In this document: one piece after another, positions 6,929 through 9,895 of the stretch
How positions within the stretch are numbered: position 1 is the stretch's first letter
Layout: each line of letters opens with the position of its first letter
Assembly: GCA_947071955.1 (NCBI GenBank)
Contig: CAMTGL010000066.1
Span: 1 to 9,895, forward strand
Origin: an uncultured Plesiomonas sp.
GTDB lineage: Bacteria > Pseudomonadota > Gammaproteobacteria > Enterobacterales > CAMTGL01
Direction of reading: 5' to 3'
Length of the DNA stretch: 9,895 nt
Position numbers and translations under genes: made by a program
Notes under the pieces: generated by a model
What the model saw: only the letters and a program-made list of their open reading frames with translations
Told to the model about the DNA's origin: nothing
Database searches by the model: none

Positions 6929-6944
6929 CGGGGATAACCCCGCT
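6912..6944 (+). repeat. two mutually exclusive hairpins across the dehydrogenase stop codon
   Basis: GGTTATCCC (6912-6920) can pair with GGGATAACC (6931-6939), a 9-bp stem. Alternatively AGCGGGG (6927-6933) pairs with CCCCGCT (6938-6944), a 7-bp stem with a 4-base loop. They share bases 6931-6939, so only one can form. The TAG stop (6926-6928) is in the loop of the first and the arm of the second. No T-run follows. Confidence 0.55.
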
Positions 6945-6963
6945 GGTATGATGCTGGTATGAT
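6942..6963. repeat. perfect tandem 11-bp duplication
   Basis: GCTGGTATGAT is repeated head to tail at 6942-6952 and 6953-6963 in the gap between the convergent dehydrogenase and queC genes. It looks like a slippage duplication. Confidence 0.75.
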
Positions 6964-6995
6964 AGAGCGCCAAAGATAAAATACAAAGATAGAGC
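6961..6995. repeat. interleaved short direct repeats
   Basis: GATAGAGC occurs at 6961-6968 and 6988-6995; CAAAGATA occurs at 6971-6978 and 6984-6991. With the adjacent 11-bp duplication this makes the convergent gap rich in short repeats. No clear T-rich terminator for queC is visible here. Confidence 0.5.
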
Positions 6996-7038
6996 ACAAA
7001 TACCCGCTGATAATACGGTGTGTGATACCTAAGGTGTT

Positions 7039-7731
7039 TTAATCACCTAATCGGGTTTTTTGTAGCATGCTGTGCATAACAACCGGAGAATTATCTAAAT
7101 ACTCTTGTAAGCCCCGCGCACGTAAGTGGCATGCCGCGCACTCCCCGCAGCCATCTCGGGCAATGGCGTTTTTGCAGGTGAGCGTATTTTTCCGCACCCA
7201 AGATAAGCTGCCATAATGGTCAGCTAATGCCCATGTTTCTGCTTTATTTAGCCACATCAACGGAGTATCAAATTGTACTTCTCGGCCCATTCCCAGCGTT
7301 ATGGCGTGGTTTAGCGCCCGTACAAATTCATCACGGCAATCAGGATAACCTGAGAAATCGGTTTCACAGACTCCGGTAATCACGTTTTTAGCGCCAATTT
7401 GGTAGGCATAGATAGACGCTAGCGTCAGGAATAAAATATTTCGCCCCGGAACAAAGGTATTGGGAACGCCGTCAGTGCATTCGGTGGGAACGGGGATGTT
7501 ATCGCGGGTCAGGCTGCTGATAGCCAGCTCGTTGAGTAATGTTACGTCCATCACCTTATGGGCGGTAACACCTAACTCTGCGGCTAATCGTCGGGCGATA
7601 TCAATTTCTGCACGATGGCGCTGGCCGTAATCAAAGGTAATACAGTGAACTTCATCATAAATTGAGAGAGCCTGAATTAGACAAGTGGTAGAATCTTGTC
7701 CGCCACTGAATACAACAACTGCTTTTGACAT
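7039..7731 (-). CDS. queC: QueC, 7-cyano-7-deazaguanine synthase
   Basis: QueC uses ATP and ammonia to convert 7-carboxy-7-deazaguanine to preQ0, a step in making the modified tRNA base queuosine. The 230-residue product matches E. coli QueC (231). It opens with the PP-loop SGGQDS (residues 9-14), followed by TFDYGQRHRAE (32-42), VPGRN (94-98), GVCETDFSGYPDCRDEF (120-136) and the zinc-binding cysteines C186, C195, C198 and C201 near the C-terminus. The start is the only sensible ATG, with a weak AGAAG element 8 bases before it. It is transcribed away from ydiK and toward the dehydrogenase gene. No preQ1 riboswitch is evident upstream. The other queuosine genes are not in the window. Confidence 0.97.
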   Translation of the reverse strand: MSKAVVVFSGGQDSTTCLIQALSIYDEVHCITFDYGQRHRAEIDIARRLAAELGVTAHKVMDVTLLNELAISSLTRDNIPVPTECTDGVPNTFVPGRNILFLTLASIYAYQIGAKNVITGVCETDFSGYPDCRDEFVRALNHAITLGMGREVQFDTPLMWLNKAETWALADHYGSLSWVRKNTLTCKNAIARDGCGECAACHLRARGLQEYLDNSPVVMHSMLQKTRLGD

Positions 7732-7858
7732 GAGATTAACTTCTATACTTATGGTTGGCGGAGGCCAATCACTACATGGCGTACGCTGCGAAAATTCATG
7801 CAGATAAGCATAGAGAAAAGGTGTAAGTTGTGCACGCGTTAAATCATGTCATCATTTT

Positions 7859-7881
7859 AATGCTCTACGATGCAGAGCATT
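7859..7881. repeat. 8-bp inverted repeat upstream of ydiK
   Basis: AATGCTCT (7859-7866) and AGAGCATT (7874-7881) form a perfect stem with a 7-base loop, ending 41 bases before the ydiK start. No long T-run follows. It could be an operator or a leader hairpin. Confidence 0.5.
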
Positions 7882-7911
7882 TATCGCATTGTTATTATTA
7901 AGATTTTTTAT

Positions 7912-7916
7912 AAAGG
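7912..7916 (+). promoter_or_regulatory. ribosome binding site of ydiK
   Basis: AAAGG lies 6 bases before ATG 7923, supporting this start. Confidence 0.65.
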
Positions 7917-7922
7917 CTTTCT

Positions 7923-9095
7923 ATGTCGAGTGAACCCATTACGCCAAGTAAACCTGTTGCGCTGAACAAGCTTGCCACACTGAATAAATCCATTCGTACT
8001 GATTTGGCCGGTACGGTTTTAAGCGTGCTGTTTATTGGCATCTTAATTATTGCTACTTTTTGGGTTGTGAACCCATTTTTGCCCGCGTTAGTCTGGGCAA
8101 CCATGATAGTGATTGCTACATGGCCTATTTTACTGTTTTTCCAGAAAATACTGTGGGGCAAACGAGGGCTGGCCACATTTGTGATGACAACCGCACTGCT
8201 ATTGCTGTTTGTTATCCCTATTTTGCTGGCTATCAGTACCATGGTAGAGAATGCTCCTGCGTTAATCGCGTGGAGCGGCAAGCTCTCTTCACTGGATATT
8301 CCGGTATTAGATAATCTGAGTAAGATCCCGTGGGTTGGGCCGAAACTGGCTGAAACCTGGATACAAATTCAAGCCAGTGGCGGTAAAGCACTGCTCAGCA
8401 GGTTAACGCCGTATATCGGTAAGACTCTAAGCTGGATTGCCTCACAAGCGGGCAACCTTGGTATGCTGGTGGTTCATTTTATTATCACTGTGGTGATCTG
8501 TGGCCTGCTGTATAGCTCAGGTGAGCTGGCTGCGAAAGGGCTACGCCGTTTTACCCGCCGTTTGGCCGGCGAGCGGGGAGATACTGCGGTGATCTTAGCA
8601 TCACAGGCAATTCGAGCTGTGGCGTTGGGGGTTGTGGTTACCGCACTGGTTCAGTCTGGTTTAGCCGGTGTAGGGCTATTTATTGCCGGTGTTCCTTACG
8701 CTATGGTATTGACTGTGCTGATGTTCTTACTGGGAATTGCTCAGTTAGGCCCTGCATTGGTGCTGTTTCCTGCTGTCGCGTGGATTTACTGGAGTGGTGA
8801 TAATACGTGGGGTACGTTCCTGCTAGTATGGTCACTGCTGGTTGGGAGCATGGATAACTTTATGCGCCCAATGCTGATTAAGCGTGGTGCTGATTTACCG
8901 CTGATGCTGATCCTGACCGGTGTTATCGGTGGTTTGCTGGCGTTTGGTATTATCGGCTTATTTATCGGCCCTGTTGTGTTGGCTGTTGCTTATACACTGC
9001 TGGTTGCATGGATAAAAGAGGGCGAGCAATTGCAGGAGCTTCCACTAGAGTCTTCTGTAGCGTCTGCGCCGCTCAGTGATAAAGAGCATAGCTAA
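7923..9095 (+). CDS. ydiK: YdiK-like AI-2E family membrane permease
   Basis: This 390-residue inner-membrane protein belongs to the AI-2E/PerM (UPF0118) transporter family and resembles E. coli YdiK best, sharing long stretches such as the QAIRAVALGVVVTALVQ region (228-244), GVPYA (256-260), the GDNTWGT region, DNFMRPMLIKRGADLPL (311-327) and FGIIGLFIGPV (341-351). Predicted membrane segments are about 29-50, 52-72, 83-107, 176-199, 232-256, 258-288, 295-310 and 326-364, with a soluble stretch at 108-175 between the third and fourth. The substrate is unknown; family members have been linked to autoinducer or small-molecule export or to Na+/H+ exchange, and nothing here decides this. The hydrophilic start and the Glu/Ser-rich tail are not conserved in E. 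coli. It stands alone, divergent from queC and convergent with the PLP enzyme gene. Confidence 0.9.
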   Translation: MSSEPITPSKPVALNKLATLNKSIRTDLAGTVLSVLFIGILIIATFWVVNPFLPALVWATMIVIATWPILLFFQKILWGKRGLATFVMTTALLLLFVIPILLAISTMVENAPALIAWSGKLSSLDIPVLDNLSKIPWVGPKLAETWIQIQASGGKALLSRLTPYIGKTLSWIASQAGNLGMLVVHFIITVVICGLLYSSGELAAKGLRRFTRRLAGERGDTAVILASQAIRAVALGVVVTALVQSGLAGVGLFIAGVPYAMVLTVLMFLLGIAQLGPALVLFPAVAWIYWSGDNTWGTFLLVWSLLVGSMDNFMRPMLIKRGADLPLMLILTGVIGGLLAFGIIGLFIGPVVLAVAYTLLVAWIKEGEQLQELPLESSVASAPLSDKEHS

Positions 9096-9127
9096 GAGGA
9101 TCTTTGTGCTGGCTTGGTGTTTTTCAC

Positions 9128-9151
9128 ACTGTTTGTTATCAATAAAACAGT
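9128..9151. repeat. 7-bp inverted repeat after ydiK
   Basis: ACTGTTT (9128-9134) pairs with AAACAGT (9145-9151) around a 10-base loop, 33 bases after the ydiK stop. No T-run follows, so it is not a terminator by itself. The rest of the gap up to 9202 is A+T-rich with nothing else I can name. Confidence 0.4.
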
Positions 9152-9202
9152 CATAAGGTACAGAGATAAAAAAATAGCATAGCCATTTTTAGAGTGAAAA
9201 GT

Positions 9203-9246
9203 AAAAAGCGATTTTCTGCTGTTAATGGCTGGAAAATCGCTTTTTT
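9203..9246. terminator. bidirectional rho-independent terminator between ydiK and the PLP enzyme gene
   Basis: AAAAAGCGATTTTC (9203-9216) and GAAAATCGCTTTTT (9232-9245) form a perfect 14-bp stem with a 15-base loop. The T-run 9241-9246 serves plus-strand transcripts from ydiK, and the A-run 9203-9207 serves minus-strand transcripts from the PLP enzyme gene. Confidence 0.88.
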
Positions 9247-9333
9247 ATTTGTCTGTTTATCGCCTTGTTACCCGCAATTACCGTGACTTCCGTATCACTA
9301 TGTGAATAAGTAAAAGGGTTACTGACGTTCGTT

Positions 9334-9895
9334 TTAAGCCTGTTGCAACTGTTGCAACTGTTGAAGCTGCTGCAGATAAGGTGAGATATCGCCCAGTGTG
9401 CCGCGTATCCATGCGGGGTCATAATAGGTATCTAGGTAACGTTCACCGCTGTCGCACAACAAGGTTACAATTGAACCTTGTTCGTGGTTTGCCCGCATGC
9501 GTTGTGCCAGTTGTAGTGCTCCCCAGACATTCGTTCCGGTTGATGCACCGACTTTCCGCCCTACTATTTTTTCCAGCCAGTGAATGGTGGCGATACTCGC
9601 TAAATCAGGCACTTGCATCATTTCATCAATCACGCCGCAAATAAAAGAGGGCTCGGCACGCGGGCGGCCAATACCTTCAATTTTACTGCCACATCCGCAG
9701 GTCAAATCCCGATCATTATGGGTATAGCAATCAAAAAAGACCGAGTTTTCAGGGTCAACAACCAGCAGTTCAGTCGGGTGTGATTTATAACGAATATAGC
9801 GGCCAATCGTTGCTGATGTGCCGCCAGTTCCGGCGCTCATGACTACGCAGCGCGGAATTGGGTGCGGTTCTAGCTCCATCTGGCGGAAAATACTG
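9334..9895 (-). CDS. PLP-dependent cysteine synthase family protein (N-terminal half missing)
   Basis: The gene runs off the right edge; the frame is open to the last base, so the ATG at 9879 is internal (SIFRQ precedes it). About 186 C-terminal residues are visible, probably half of the protein. Fold-type II PLP landmarks are the phosphate-binding loop GTGGT (bases 9817-9831), VVDPENS, SKIEGIGRP (compare HKIQGIG in CysK) and GASTGTN, which holds the hydroxyl residue near the pyridine nitrogen. The PLP lysine lies outside. The family makes or breaks C-S bonds on serine-derived substrates, but this branch is distinct from CysK and CysM and its substrate is unknown to me. An unusual CGCG motif (bases 9688-9699) precedes SKIEGIG. 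The protein ends in four LQQ repeats. It is convergent with ydiK. Confidence 0.85.
   Translation of the reverse strand, partial: SIFRQMELEPHPIPRCVVMSAGTGGTSATIGRYIRYKSHPTELLVVDPENSVFFDCYTHNDRDLTCGCGSKIEGIGRPRAEPSFICGVIDEMMQVPDLASIATIHWLEKIVGRKVGASTGTNVWGALQLAQRMRANHEQGSIVTLLCDSGERYLDTYYDPAWIRGTLGDISPYLQQLQQLQQLQQA
9340..9375 (-). repeat. 9-bp tandem repeat encoding (LQQ)4
   Basis: Four 9-base units read CTGTTGCAA, CTGTTGCAA, CTGTTGAAG and CTGCTGCAG on the plus strand. The first two are identical; the others diverge at one to three positions but keep the same amino acids, Leu-Gln-Gln. The array is in frame, just before the final Ala and stop. Copy number may vary between strains by replication slippage. 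Confidence 0.85.
9458..9482. repeat. 9-bp inverted repeat inside the PLP enzyme gene
   Basis: AACAAGGTT (9458-9466) and AACCTTGTT (9474-9482) pair perfectly around a 7-base spacer that itself contains the palindrome CAATTG. It lies in the codons for EQGSIVTLL, so it may be coincidental or a coding-region mRNA hairpin. Confidence 0.5.

Larger units (their letters stand above)
7732..7922. other. divergent intergenic region queC / ydiK
   Basis: These 191 bases must hold promoters for both genes. I see no box pair good enough to call. Two stem-loops are visible: GGTTGGC (7753-7759) with GCCAATC (7764-7770, including one G-T pair), near the queC start, and the 8-bp stem at 7859-7881, near ydiK. 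E. coli ydiK is reported as PurR-regulated, but I do not see a convincing PurR palindrome here. Confidence 0.5.

Noticed and set aside
7742..7747. TATAGA on the minus strand as the queC -10 box
   Set aside because: It would start transcription only about 4 bases before the ATG, too close for a ribosome binding site.
7732..7922. preQ1 riboswitch upstream of queC
   Set aside because: I see no preQ1 aptamer pattern in the queC leader; the stem-loops visible do not match that fold.
9381..9644. Plus-strand open frame opposite the PLP enzyme
   Set aside because: It is fully covered by a conserved gene in the other direction and has no recognisable domain.
1..9895. Mobile element, CRISPR array, tRNA or defence island
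   Set aside because: No transposase, integrase, regularly spaced repeat array or tRNA cloverleaf is visible; repeats found are short and local.

Overview
This window looks like a chromosomal segment of an enterobacterium (Enterobacterales). Protein wording and gene choice point to Yersinia or a close relative, but that genus call is inference. The left half is the conserved lon - hupB - ppiD - ybaV block in the order known from Escherichia coli. Where visible, Lon keeps E. coli numbering exactly at its active-site residues.

Layout. Bases 1-2144 hold the lon ATP-dependent protease gene without its first ~72 codons, followed by a terminator. Next come a strong hupB promoter (TTGCCA, 17 bp, TATAAA with extended -10), hupB (GTG start), and a 3' UTR with three successive hairpins, the last a terminator. 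ppiD (periplasmic chaperone) ends in a perfect hairpin terminator and is followed by ybaV, an exported ComEA-like helix-hairpin-helix protein. Then comes a class-3-like aldehyde dehydrogenase of the coniferyl aldehyde dehydrogenase type, where E. coli carries fadM between ybaV and queC. queC (7-deazaguanine pathway) lies on the minus strand, divergent from ydiK, an AI-2E-family permease. ydiK converges on the C-terminal half of a PLP-dependent cysteine-synthase-family gene that runs off the right edge. A long bidirectional terminator separates those two.

How the genes work together. lon, hupB and ppiD are housekeeping proteostasis and nucleoid genes, each apparently with its own terminator. 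The right half is a set of single-gene units in mixed orientations, not one pathway: aldehyde oxidation, queuosine precursor synthesis, a permease and a PLP enzyme.

I see no mobile element, CRISPR array, RNA gene, toxin or defence module, and no convincing undescribed multi-gene system. The points worth a second look are: a PpiD whose parvulin domain keeps the canonical active-site residues reported missing in E. coli PpiD; a (LQQ)4 tail encoded by 9-bp tandem repeats; the dehydrogenase at the fadM position with repeat-rich flanks; and the structured hupB 3' UTR.
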